Assembly: GCA_900769345.1 (NCBI GenBank)
Contig: CAAGGJ010000173.1
Coordinates: forward strand, 1 to 53,371
From: Bacteroidales bacterium
GTDB taxonomy: Bacteria > Bacteroidota > Bacteroidia > Bacteroidales > Muribaculaceae
Direction: 5' to 3'
DNA length: 53,371 nt
Positions 41,751 through 50,547 of this stretch are shown here, one piece after another (position 1 is the stretch's first letter; every line of letters starts with the position of its first letter). The translations under genes were made by a program, and so were the position numbers. The notes beneath the pieces were generated by a model. That model searched no databases, was not told the origin of the DNA, and was given only the letters and a program-made list of their open reading frames with translations.

Positions 41751-43947
41751 CTTTTACGCCTTTTAATGATTTTATTTTTGTGATTAATTCGGTTATGGTC
41801 TGAGTGCTGTCGACGGTTATACCGAGGAAGCCTTGGAACAAGCCGTCGTTCGAATCGATGGATATGCTGCGCAAGGTCACATTCTTTTCCTTATTGATTA
41901 CAGAAGTTATGTTGGTGACGATGCCTATGTCGTCAAATCCCAAAATGCGCAAGTTGGCAGCAAACTGACTGCCCATGCGGCCCGACCACTCGGTGCGTAT
42001 CTCGCGGTAAGGATATTTGTGCAGCAGGTGCTGAGCGTTTTTGCAATCCTTGCGGTGAATTTTTATGGCTCCATCGCTTGCCACAAATCCCACTATTTTG
42101 TCGCCTAATACGGGGTTGCAGCACTTCGATAGCTTGTAGTTTATACCTTTGATATTGTCGCCGATAAGTAGAATATCGTCAGAATCGCTATTTTCGGTAT
42201 TTTGCTGCTGAAGCACAAAGTTTTGAGCCGACTCGTGGCGAGCTTCCTCCTCGCTTTCGCGGCGGTCGAGCGCTATGTAGTTGTCGAGCACGATATTCAC
42301 ATCGAGTGTTTCGCGTGCGATGTCGACATACATATCATTGGCGTGCTTATAGCCGAGTTTTTTGATTACTCGCATCAACTTCGATTCATCGAGTTCGATT
42401 TTGCGGTTTTTGCAACGGCGTTGCATAAGTTCCTTGGCTATTTCGGCTTCTTTTGCACGCATCTCGTTGACCGATTGCTTGATTTTGTTGCGCGCTTTAG
42501 AAGTCACCACAAAGTTAAGCCAGTCGAGTCGAGGCGTTTGAGTGGACGATGTGATAATTTGCACCGTGTCGCCGCTTTTTAACTTATAGTTGAGTTTTTG
42601 GTTCTTGCCGTCGATTTTGCCACCAACGCAAGTGCATCCGAGTTTGGAGTGGATGTGAAAAGCAAAATCGAGCACGGTAGCCCCCTGAGGCAACTTATAG
42701 AGGTCGCCCTTAGGAGTGAACACGAACACTTCTTTGTCGTAGATGTTCATCTGCATGTTCTTGATGAGCTCCATAGGGCCTTTTTGACCGGCTTCGAGCA
42801 CATCACGAACATTGTTCATCCATTCGTCGAGGTTGTTTTCACTTTTTATACCTTTATATTTCCAGTGTGCGGCAAGTCCGCGTTCGGCTATCTCGTCCAT
42901 GCGCTTGGTGCGAATCTGCACTTCCACCCAGTGGTCTTGCGGACCATTAACTGTGATGTGCAGCGATTCATAGCCATTGCTCTTGGGGATAGTAATCCAG
43001 TCCTTGAGGCGCGATGTATTGGCGGTGTAGATATCCGTTACAATAGAATAAGCTATCCAACACTCTTTTTTCTCTTTTTCGGGAGGAGTGTCGAGAATAA
43101 TGCGTATTGCAAAGAGGTCGTAGATGCCGTTAAGGTCTACGCCCTGCTTTCGCATTTTGCTCCATATCGAATTAATCGATTTGGTGCGACCTTTGATAGA
43201 ATATTTCAATCCCGACTCATCGAGGGCTTTCTTGATGGGCGCAATGAAGTTTTGCACATACACTTCGCGGTCTTTTTTTGTCTCGTTGAGTTTATGCGCT
43301 ATTTGGGTGTAGATGGTACGATTGAGATATTTCAGCGAAAGATCCTCGAGTTCCGATTTGATAATGTACAAGCCTAAACGGTGCGCCAAAGGTGCATAGA
43401 GATAGCGCGATTCGTTAGCTATATCTTGCACAAACTTTTCGTTGGGGTGGTGATTGATGACGCGCATAAGGTTTTGGCGGTCAACAATCATTATTATTAT
43501 CACTCTTATATCTTCGGCAAAGGTTAGAAGCAATTTGTGGAAATTGTCGTTCTCCACAGCCGATTGCTTGCGGTAGAGTTCCGAGACTTTAATCAGACCA
43601 CGCACAAGCTTGGTGATGTCGTCATCGAATATTCGAGCTACGTCGTTAAAGGTGAAGCTGTCGTCCTTGCAGAGTTCATAGATTAGGGTTGCAATGATCA
43701 TACTTCGGTCGGGCATCACATTTTCAATCAAAAGATTGGCAGTATTCAGATGCCTGATGGTGGGATTAATGCCGTATTTGTCGCGTTGGAAATGGCCGTT
43801 GTTGATGCCACGCTTTATTACAGCATGCACGGCATTGATGTCGCCAATCGAAAGTATTTCGCCGGCGTGTCGAATCAAGCGGCTTGTCAACTGCTTTACA
43901 AGCGCCTTTTCTTCATCAGTAAAATAGTTTTCGTTGTGCATTTCCAT
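41728..43947 (-). CDS. RelA/SpoT-family alarmone synthetase with degenerate hydrolase
   Basis: A 739-residue long RSH protein of the stringent response. The N-terminal HD domain region (about 20-190) reads Y90-ELCKDD in place of HDxxEDT, and the other metal-binding His is also lost, although D156 in IVDRQNL remains. The synthetase domain (about 245-365) is intact: KGRTKSINSIWSKM, R312-L-K-D315 (like the RFKD of bifunctional enzymes), SNGYESLHITV and EVQIRT. TGS (about 410-470), a zinc/CC block (SKCCNP, HRKDCKN) and a C-terminal ACT domain follow. I expect a synthetase-only enzyme. Start at 43947 or 43941 (two Met). Confidence 0.93.
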   Translation of the reverse strand: MEMHNENYFTDEEKALVKQLTSRLIRHAGEILSIGDINAVHAVIKRGINNGHFQRDKYGINPTIRHLNTANLLIENVMPDRSMIIATLIYELCKDDSFTFNDVARIFDDDITKLVRGLIKVSELYRKQSAVENDNFHKLLLTFAEDIRVIIIMIVDRQNLMRVINHHPNEKFVQDIANESRYLYAPLAHRLGLYIIKSELEDLSLKYLNRTIYTQIAHKLNETKKDREVYVQNFIAPIKKALDESGLKYSIKGRTKSINSIWSKMRKQGVDLNGIYDLFAIRIILDTPPEKEKKECWIAYSIVTDIYTANTSRLKDWITIPKSNGYESLHITVNGPQDHWVEVQIRTKRMDEIAERGLAAHWKYKGIKSENNLDEWMNNVRDVLEAGQKGPMELIKNMQMNIYDKEVFVFTPKGDLYKLPQGATVLDFAFHIHSKLGCTCVGGKIDGKNQKLNYKLKSGDTVQIITSSTQTPRLDWLNFVVTSKARNKIKQSVNEMRAKEAEIAKELMQRRCKNRKIELDESKLMRVIKKLGYKHANDMYVDIARETLDVNIVLDNYIALDRRESEEEARHESAQNFVLQQQNTENSDSDDILLIGDNIKGINYKLSKCCNPVLGDKIVGFVASDGAIKIHRKDCKNAQHLLHKYPYREIRTEWSGRMGSQFAANLRILGFDDIGIVTNITSVINKEKNVTLRSISIDSNDGLFQGFLGITVDSTQTITELITKIKSLKGVKDVERYNS

Positions 43948-43967
43948 ATTTTTCTTAAAAATTTATG

Positions 43968-43975
43968 TAAAGTTA
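43968..43975 (-). promoter_or_regulatory. Possible -7 box for the Rel gene
   Basis: The minus strand reads TAACTTTA, one base off TAnnTTTG, 20 bp before the ATG at 43947. Confidence 0.4.
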
Positions 43976-44000
43976 TCACAATTATTTCTTTTTTTATTGC

Positions 44001-44008
44001 TAAATTTG
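44001..44008 (+). promoter_or_regulatory. -7 box for the DUF4301 gene
   Basis: TAAATTTG, 26 bp before the ATG at 44035. It shows that the frame extending upstream to 43750 is not translated. Confidence 0.65.
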
Positions 44009-44034
44009 ATAAAATTTACAAACCTTTCAATATT

Positions 44035-45558
44035 ATGGAACTTAATAACGTTGATTTAGAGCTACTTAAAGCTAAGGGCATAAGTCCCGAAACCATCGAA
44101 GAACAGTTAAAACGATTTGAAACCGGTTTTCCATACCTGAAAATCAGATCAGTTGCAACCATAGGCGATGGCATAGTAAGATTATCAGAAAGCGAGATTG
44201 CCGACTGCATTGCTGAGTGGAATGAATTCCAAAATTCGGGTGGCAAAGTAGAAAAATTCGTGCCGGCATCGGGCGCAGCAAGTCGTATGTTTAAGAATAT
44301 TTTCTCATTTGTTACCGACAACAAGCCTGCTCCTGAAACCGACTTCGAGAAGAAATTCTTCGCCGAAATCAAGAATTTTGCATTTTATCCTGCACTCAAC
44401 GAAAGTTGCAAGAAGAACTTTGGCAAGGACATAGATGCACTTATTGCCGACGGCGAATATGTGAATGTGGCCAAAACTCTTATTGCAAGCGAAGGTCTTA
44501 ATTACGGCCAGCTACCTAAGGCTCTTTTGCAATTCCACAAGACTGCTGAGGGTGCACACACTCCTCTCGAAGAGCACCTCGAAGAGGGCGCTCAATATGC
44601 ATCCGACCTCAATAAGAATGTGAATATTCACTTTACAGTATCGCCCGAACACCGCAGCGCATTCGAGGCTATGATTGCCGATAAGGTGCCAGCTATGGAG
44701 AAAGAGTGGGGCGTGAAGTACAATGTTTCGATGTCGGAACAAAAGGCTTCGACCGATACTATTGCAGTGAATATGGACAACACTCCTTATCGCGAAAACG
44801 GCAAACTTCTTTTCCGTCCTGCCGGTCACGGTGCTTTGATTGAAAACCTCAATGACATAGATGCCGATGTGGTATTTGTTAAGAATATAGATAATGTAGT
44901 GCCTCGTGCACTCCGTGATGTGACTGTTACCTACAAGAAGGTGATTGGTGGTTATTTGGTGAAGATTCAGAAGCAAATCGCTGCGTACCTCAAGGCTCTC
45001 GAGTCGGGTTCGTACACTATCGACGATTTGCGCCAAATGGTTAAGTTTACTCACGATGTACTGTCTATCAGATACGACCAAACCAAGAATCTTGACGATA
45101 GCGAATTGGCTATCTACCTCAAGGGTAAGTTCAATCGCCCGATTCGCATTTGCGGTGTAGTGAAGAACGATGGCGAACCCGGTGGTGGTCCGTATCTTGC
45201 ATATAATGCCGATGGCACATCGTCTCCACAAATCCTCGAAGCTGCACAAATCGATTCTTCTAAGCCTGAAGCTGTGGAATTGATGAAGAGCGGCACTCAC
45301 TTCAATCCGGTGGATCTTGTTTGCTACATCAAGGATGCTAAGGGCAATAAGTTCGACCTCAAGAAGTATGTCGACAAGGATACAGGTTTGATTTCTGAAA
45401 AGTCGAAATCGGGTGTTACCATCAAGGCATTGGAATTGCCGGGTCTTTGGAATGGCTCGATGAGCGACTGGACGTCGGTATTTGTAGAAGTTCCTATCGA
45501 AACTTTCAATCCGGTTAAGGTGGTTAACGACCTTCTCCGTCCTCAGCACCAAGGTTAA
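44035..45558 (+). CDS. DUF4301 protein with UDP-sugar pyrophosphorylase-like motifs
   Basis: A 507-residue cytoplasmic protein of a Bacteroidota family with no assigned function. Residues 77-87 read PASGAASRMFK, resembling the nucleotide-binding loop of NTP-sugar transferases (G-x-G-x-R-M). Residues 262-266 are PAGHG and 281-287 are FVKNIDN; together they resemble the UDPGP family pattern P-P-G-H-G ... F-V-x-N-x-D-N. This suggests a GT-A-like nucleotidyltransferase, perhaps making a UDP-sugar. A second conserved block, GEPGGGPYLAYN (about 378-389), is specific to DUF4301. The start at 44035 follows a -7 box. Monocistronic, with a strong terminator. Confidence 0.85.
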   Translation: MELNNVDLELLKAKGISPETIEEQLKRFETGFPYLKIRSVATIGDGIVRLSESEIADCIAEWNEFQNSGGKVEKFVPASGAASRMFKNIFSFVTDNKPAPETDFEKKFFAEIKNFAFYPALNESCKKNFGKDIDALIADGEYVNVAKTLIASEGLNYGQLPKALLQFHKTAEGAHTPLEEHLEEGAQYASDLNKNVNIHFTVSPEHRSAFEAMIADKVPAMEKEWGVKYNVSMSEQKASTDTIAVNMDNTPYRENGKLLFRPAGHGALIENLNDIDADVVFVKNIDNVVPRALRDVTVTYKKVIGGYLVKIQKQIAAYLKALESGSYTIDDLRQMVKFTHDVLSIRYDQTKNLDDSELAIYLKGKFNRPIRICGVVKNDGEPGGGPYLAYNADGTSSPQILEAAQIDSSKPEAVELMKSGTHFNPVDLVCYIKDAKGNKFDLKKYVDKDTGLISEKSKSGVTIKALELPGLWNGSMSDWTSVFVEVPIETFNPVKVVNDLLRPQHQG

Positions 45559-45613
45559 CGATTGAAGCACATCACTTTATAGTAATGTGTATTGTGCATC
45601 AAATAATCCGATA

Positions 45614-45668
45614 AAAAATGAGTCCATAACACCGCAGTCGATTGCTGCAAGGTTATGGACTCATTTTT
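45614..45668. terminator. Strong bidirectional terminator after the DUF4301 gene
   Basis: AAAAATGAGTCCATAAC and GTTATGGACTCATTTTT are a perfect 17-bp inverted repeat, with GCAG/CTGC pairing in the loop. It lies between convergent genes. Confidence 0.92.
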
Positions 45669-45701
45669 ATGTACACTCTTGCCACAATTAAGATGCTTCT
45701 T

Positions 45702-48254
45702 TTAGAACGTGAAGTGCAGTTGAATGCGGAGACCGCGGCGGTCGATGCCGGGGCGGTCGAGATATGTGAGACGCCACACATAGTCCAGTCGCAGGCAGGT
45801 GAGAATGTTGTCGATACCCACGCCTACTTCCATATATGGGGTTTTGCTCATAGGTGAGCAGTTGTTCAGTTCGGGGAACAAGAGTACATCGGGATTGTGG
45901 AGAGGGTTGTTGTCATTACCTAATTTGCCGTAAAGGCCTCTAAATGAGAATGCTTCGCGTAGCTTTAGATATTTAAGCAAAGGTACGCGGTTGAATATCG
46001 TACCGTTTGCCCAATATGTGATATCCCACGATAAATAGCGGTCGTTCATAAACTCGAGAGGGCTCATTAGCACATACGACTCGGGCTGTATGGTATACGA
46101 CAAGTTGGCGTTGGGTAATAGCAAATCGGGATAAGCCACCTTGCTCCATATCTTGCCGGCTTTTAATATAATATCGCTATATCCAAAAGCCGAGAACCAG
46201 AATCGCTTTTGTATTCCCACCTCTGTCTTGTTGATGCAATATTTGCTACCGAGAAATCCTTTGGGTGCATAGGTGTGCGATAGTGTAAACACCGGTGCAT
46301 CGAGGTTGATAGGAATTCTATACGACTTGGTTTGATAGAATTTTTCACCCGGTGCATATCGTAATGTGACGTTGAATGATGCTTCGTCGTAGCTATTATA
46401 AGTGTTGCCGTGTCCGTCGACAAAAGGCATAAACTTGCTTGCCTCTTGGCGGTCGTATCTGAAACCTGCAGCTACCGAAAATCCACTTTCCGTCTCAAGT
46501 TTATATTCCACTTCGCTTGTGCGCTTGTAGGTCACAGCTTTATCGGGCATGCGCTTCAGTGCCAAGAACACATTGTCGGGATTGGTGTAAAGATAGTGCT
46601 GACCCAGCTGGTCGACATCATATTTATGTAGCATACGCACCGAATGAATGGGGAACTCGTTGTTGTGATACTTTTTTTCGGGGAACGAATACTCGAGTTG
46701 TGCGCTATATTTCCATTTTTCGTCGCCGAAGCCGTATGCAGCATAACCGCGAGCAAAGAGGTGCTTGTTGAGATTGGCAGTGGTCATTCCTCCCACTTTA
46801 AGGCGTAACCCTTCAAGAGTGCTACCGCTGATAGTGGTGTTCATGGGTCCGAAGTCGAATTTGCTGTCCTTCGAGGTGCTTATATATCCCGACACAAGTG
46901 TTACAATCACCTTTTCCGACCAGTAGAATAGCGGCACTTCGCGCAGACGATCAAGTAGATGCTTTATGGAATTCTCGCTCGCCTTGATGGGCGCTTTGCG
47001 ATTATCTTTCCAGAACTCTTCGGGCATATACATAGCATCGGTAGCCATCACTCGAGTCCCTTCTTTATTGAATACTTTGGTGTCGGCAGGCGCATCAAAG
47101 TTGTGATTGTCGTATACCACAAGCCTTCGAGAGTATAGTTCTTGTGTGCCCGGCATTACTTGAAACTCCACTGTCATGTCGTCCTTTGTCTTCAGTCGTG
47201 AGCCGTCGGCTGCTTTCTCGTAGTCCTGCTCCATATAGATTTTCTGCACATAGTTTAGGTTAATGTCCTTGGGGACATTCATTTTCACCTTTTTTACGAA
47301 CATCGTAGTATCGTCGGCAACCACATAGATGCGACCGTTAAAGCCAAACGATTGTGGATTGAATGGTGAAAAACTCAAGTCGATGCACTTCACTCCGTCT
47401 ACATAGATAGTATCGTTGAGATAAAATTTATAGAAATCGGTGGCAATGTGCGATAGGGGACTCACAAATCGGTTTTGCATAAAGGTGACATCGTTGTCAA
47501 AAATGTTGATTTCGCGAAACACATCCTCAAGAAAGCGCTGAATACTTTCTTCATCGAACATTTCGTCGATTCCTGCGCGTTTTACACCTTTAATATATTC
47601 TTTGTGCGATTTTGGATGCAAGCGATAATGCTCGGTCGATACCATTTCTTTTATTGAAAGCGGAAGTATGCGTTTGCCCGAGATTTCACTTGTATCCATA
47701 AATTCATAGATGAAATTAAAGCGTTTTTTTACCCAATTCTTCTTCTCCGGGTTAAATCCGCTTAGACCGCAAGTGAGTTTGTGATATTTGTCGTAATTGT
47801 AGTACTCGTGATTTTTGGGGTCATAAATGTCGCGTTTCTTGATTACTTTTTTCACAAATTCTACGGCGGGATTGTCCTTTTTGCTGTATTTCTCCTTGCG
47901 AGGCTTTACAACCACCTCCTTGAGTGCAACGCCTGTAGGCACTATTTTTATAATCACATTGTTATTATGACCTTTTTTTACGAACACTTCTTTATTCTCA
48001 TAGCCCATAAGCGACACATTGAGGCTAATAAAGTTTACGCCGGTGGTTATATTAAACTTACCATCGTCGTCGGTCATAGTTCCTCGGTCCGAACCTTTCA
48101 GAAATATGGCAGCAAAAGGCATTGGCTCTCCTGTAATAGAATCTACCACTATGCCCTCTATTGTGGTTTCTTTTTGAATATGCTGTGAGTGTGCGGCAAA
48201 ATTGAATGCTGCAAAAGCAATGATTATGCCTACAATTTTTCTATAAAATTTCAC
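45702..48254 (-). CDS. DUF5686 outer-membrane protein with a CarboxypepD-reg domain
   Basis: An 850-residue exported protein. The signal peptide is about 1-23 (IVGIIIAFAAFNFAAHS), followed by a carboxypeptidase-regulatory-like beta sandwich (about 30-110, IEGIVVDSITGEPMPFAAIFLKG). Most of the remainder is DUF5686, predicted as a beta barrel, ending in the aromatic LRIQLHFTF typical of outer-membrane insertion. The same N-terminal domain is found in TonB-dependent receptors, but no plug domain is seen. Function is unknown; Bacteroidota keep several copies. It is transcribed from the palindromic promoter shared with the CYTH gene. Confidence 0.9.
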   Translation of the reverse strand: MKFYRKIVGIIIAFAAFNFAAHSQHIQKETTIEGIVVDSITGEPMPFAAIFLKGSDRGTMTDDDGKFNITTGVNFISLNVSLMGYENKEVFVKKGHNNNVIIKIVPTGVALKEVVVKPRKEKYSKKDNPAVEFVKKVIKKRDIYDPKNHEYYNYDKYHKLTCGLSGFNPEKKNWVKKRFNFIYEFMDTSEISGKRILPLSIKEMVSTEHYRLHPKSHKEYIKGVKRAGIDEMFDEESIQRFLEDVFREINIFDNDVTFMQNRFVSPLSHIATDFYKFYLNDTIYVDGVKCIDLSFSPFNPQSFGFNGRIYVVADDTTMFVKKVKMNVPKDINLNYVQKIYMEQDYEKAADGSRLKTKDDMTVEFQVMPGTQELYSRRLVVYDNHNFDAPADTKVFNKEGTRVMATDAMYMPEEFWKDNRKAPIKASENSIKHLLDRLREVPLFYWSEKVIVTLVSGYISTSKDSKFDFGPMNTTISGSTLEGLRLKVGGMTTANLNKHLFARGYAAYGFGDEKWKYSAQLEYSFPEKKYHNNEFPIHSVRMLHKYDVDQLGQHYLYTNPDNVFLALKRMPDKAVTYKRTSEVEYKLETESGFSVAAGFRYDRQEASKFMPFVDGHGNTYNSYDEASFNVTLRYAPGEKFYQTKSYRIPINLDAPVFTLSHTYAPKGFLGSKYCINKTEVGIQKRFWFSAFGYSDIILKAGKIWSKVAYPDLLLPNANLSYTIQPESYVLMSPLEFMNDRYLSWDITYWANGTIFNRVPLLKYLKLREAFSFRGLYGKLGNDNNPLHNPDVLLFPELNNCSPMSKTPYMEVGVGIDNILTCLRLDYVWRLTYLDRPGIDRRGLRIQLHFTF

Positions 48255-48272
48255 CTTAAATTTCCCTATTTA

Positions 48273-48335
48273 TTTGTAGAATCTATCTCAATGATATACT
48301 TTTGCAAAAGTACGCATATTATTGCGTTCCTCAAT
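48273..48335. promoter_or_regulatory. Bidirectional promoter with a shared palindromic -7 box
   Basis: TACTTTTGCAAAAGTA (48297-48312) is a perfect 16-bp palindrome. Its left half is TAnnTTTG on the plus strand and its right half is TAnnTTTG on the minus strand. A plus TTTG box lies at 48273-48276 with a 20-bp spacer; on the minus strand ATTG (48335-48332) lies 19 bp from its box. Polymerases on the two strands would compete for the same bases. Confidence 0.75.
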
Positions 48336-48384
48336 GTCTTAAAAGACGAATTTTATGGTCAATAATTCACAAAAACTGTCAAAA

Positions 48385-48864
48385 ATGACTACCGAAATCG
48401 AACACAAATATCTCGTAAACGACCAAATCTACGAAATAATGGCTTCGGAGTGCCATCACATTATACAAGGATATTTGTCGACCGAGCCCGAACGCACAGT
48501 TCGAGTGCGCACCTACGACAATCGTGGCTTTGTGACAATTAAAAGTTGCAACAAGGGCGCTTCGAGAATGGAATTTGAGTACGAAATACCTTACGACGAT
48601 GCTTCACTCATGCTCAAAGAACTTTGCATAAAACCCATTATCGAAAAATATAGGTATATCGTGCATTTCGAAGGCGAAAAATGGGAAGTGGATCGTTTTG
48701 AGGGCCATTTGCAAGGGCTGGTATTGGCTGAAATAGAAATTCCCGACGAGGAGCATACCTATTCGCTGCCACCGTTCGTCGGGAAAAATGTTACGGGCGA
48801 TGCCCGGTATTACAATTCCAACTTGTCGACTACCACCACTGCGCCTTGCTACAAGCAGGAGTGA
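48385..48864 (+). CDS. CYTH-domain (triphosphate tunnel) protein
   Basis: A 159-residue single-domain protein starting MTTEIEHKYL, with the signature E4-x-E6-x-K8. Alternating charged beta strands follow (RTVRVRTYDNRGFVTIKS, EFEYEIPYDD, KYRYIVHFEGEKWEVDRFEG, LVLAEIEIPDE), which line the tunnel that binds triphosphates and metal. Members act as tripolyphosphatases, thiamine triphosphatases or class IV adenylyl cyclases; the actual activity is not clear. A start at 48355 would add ten residues before the domain. It shares the palindromic promoter with the DUF5686 gene. Confidence 0.9.
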   Translation: MTTEIEHKYLVNDQIYEIMASECHHIIQGYLSTEPERTVRVRTYDNRGFVTIKSCNKGASRMEFEYEIPYDDASLMLKELCIKPIIEKYRYIVHFEGEKWEVDRFEGHLQGLVLAEIEIPDEEHTYSLPPFVGKNVTGDARYYNSNLSTTTTAPCYKQE

Positions 48865-48879
48865 TGCTTTAGCCGGCTT

Positions 48880-50289
48880 TTATTTCAATTCGAGTCCTAC
48901 CACATTCTCCACGTGATGAGTGTGAGGGAACATGTCCACCGGTTGCACTTCCACCACGCGATATTTCACATCGAGCAGAGCCAAATCGCGCGCTTGAGTG
49001 GCAGGATTGCAACTTACATATACTATGCGCTTGGGCTCGGAGTTGAGAATTACATTCACCACATCTTCGTGCATCCCGGCTCTTGGCGGATCCACTATCA
49101 TAACATCCGGACGCCCGTTTGCAGCTACGAAGTCGTCGGTAAGAATGTCTTTCATATCGCCGGCGTAGAATTCGGTGTTTCCTATGCCATTTACTCTCGA
49201 ATTAAGCTTGGCATCTTCTATAGCTTCGGGCACATATTCTATACCTACCACTTTCCTTGCCATTTTGGCCACGAAATTGGCTATTGTGCCGGTGCCGGTG
49301 TAAAGGTCGTACACGAGTTCGTTTCCGGTGAGCTGCGCCATGCGGCGTGCCACTTTATATAATTCGTAGGCCTGGAGTGAATTAGTCTGATAGAACGATT
49401 TCGGGCCTATTCTGAATCGCAATCCCTCCATCTCTTCTTCCACATAGTCGCGACCGCTGTAGGTGATAATCTCTTGGTCGGCTATGGTGTCGTTAACTTT
49501 TAGATTGATAACATATTGTAGCGATGTAATGTGCGGAAAACGCTCCTTAACGGCAGCCATTACATCTGAAATGGCATCGTGGTCGGTCTCGCCAAACACT
49601 ACGATGAGCATAATTTCACCTGTACTGGTGGTGCGTAGCATTATGGTGCGCATCAAGCCATGCTGTGCACGCAAGTCATAAAAAGAGTAACCCTTCGATA
49701 GTGCATAAGAGCGAAGGAAAAGACGAATATCGTTCGATATATCATCTTGCAGCCAACATTTTTTTATGTCGAGCACCTTGTCGAATGCTCCGGGAATGTG
49801 AAATCCGAGAGCATTACGGTCGGTAAACTCTTCGCCCGACTGCATTTGCTCGTAGGTGAGCCAACTGCGATTGGAGAATGTGTATTCCAACTTGTTTCGA
49901 TAGTGACGAGTGCGCTCCGAACCAAGAATTTCGTTAACCTCGGGCAATTCCACCTTGGCAATGCGTTGCAAGGCGTCGACCACTTGTTGACGCTTATATT
50001 TCAGTTGATATTCGTAGGGGAGATGTTGCCACTTGCAGCCACCACACACTCCGAAATGCTCACAAAAGGGCTCGATGCGAATGTCGCTCGGCCGTTTCAT
50101 TGCCACAATGTGGCCTTCGCCATACGATTTCTTCTTTTTATCTAATTTTACGTCGACAATGTCACCGGGTGCACCGTAGGGGATAAATACCACCATCTCG
50201 TTTACACGAGCCAGGCTCTTTCCTTCAGCTGCCACATCCACTATCTCTATATTCTCAAGTATGGGTAATTCTCTGCGTTTTCTGCTCAT
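48880..50289 (-). CDS. RlmD/TrmA-type 23S rRNA (uracil-5)-methyltransferase
   Basis: A 469-residue SAM-dependent RNA m5U methyltransferase. A TRAM domain (about 10-65) is followed by the iron-sulfur cluster cysteines C76, C82 and C85 (FCEHFGVCGGCKWQ) and a fourth in KKCWLQ. The SAM site includes VYDLYTGTGTIANF (about 318-331), and the catalytic Cys is in VYVSCNPATQARDL (about 424-437) with VDPPRAGMHE before it. It probably makes m5U in 23S rRNA or tRNA; RlmD and RlmCD cannot be told apart here. Single gene, convergent with the CYTH gene, with a 15-bp gap. Confidence 0.92.
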   Translation of the reverse strand: MSRKRRELPILENIEIVDVAAEGKSLARVNEMVVFIPYGAPGDIVDVKLDKKKKSYGEGHIVAMKRPSDIRIEPFCEHFGVCGGCKWQHLPYEYQLKYKRQQVVDALQRIAKVELPEVNEILGSERTRHYRNKLEYTFSNRSWLTYEQMQSGEEFTDRNALGFHIPGAFDKVLDIKKCWLQDDISNDIRLFLRSYALSKGYSFYDLRAQHGLMRTIMLRTTSTGEIMLIVVFGETDHDAISDVMAAVKERFPHITSLQYVINLKVNDTIADQEIITYSGRDYVEEEMEGLRFRIGPKSFYQTNSLQAYELYKVARRMAQLTGNELVYDLYTGTGTIANFVAKMARKVVGIEYVPEAIEDAKLNSRVNGIGNTEFYAGDMKDILTDDFVAANGRPDVMIVDPPRAGMHEDVVNVILNSEPKRIVYVSCNPATQARDLALLDVKYRVVEVQPVDMFPHTHHVENVVGLELK

Positions 50290-50310
50290 TTCTTATAGAT
50301 TAAATTTTTG

Positions 50311-50318
50311 CAAAATTA
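50311..50318 (-). promoter_or_regulatory. -7 box for the RNA methyltransferase gene
   Basis: The minus strand reads TAATTTTG, 21 bp before the ATG at 50289. No clear -33 box. Confidence 0.6.
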
Positions 50319-50455
50319 CTACTAAATATCGGTATTTCACACTCCACACAGCTAATTTATACCGCCAAAGTAACAAATGACGTGCCACATTTTAACTTTA
50401 GTTCATTTTTCTTCAAACTTTCTGCCACAATTTTTTATATAAATCAAAATTTTGT

Positions 50456-50463
50456 TATCTTTG
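50456..50463 (+). promoter_or_regulatory. -7 box for ppdK
   Basis: TATCTTTG with TTTT at 50432-50435 and a 20-bp spacer. It gives a leader of about 78 nt. The rest of the 258-bp gap between the divergent genes holds no gene that I can see. Confidence 0.68.
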
Positions 50464-50547
50464 CAAATAATATTTGGGAATAACCAAAGTGATTATCAGT
50501 AACCAATCACAAGTTTACTATCACATAAATTCTATATTAATTTTTAC

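Noticed and set aside
43750..44034. Upstream extension of the DUF4301 reading frame
   Set aside because: It runs antisense through the 5' end of the Rel gene and across the -7 box at 44001, and its sequence does not resemble the family.
44512..45570. 352-residue open frame on the minus strand opposite the DUF4301 gene
   Set aside because: It mirrors the codons of a well-supported gene, has no family resemblance and no promoter. The same holds for other long antisense frames inside ileS (9322-10035) and the Rel gene (42598-43377).
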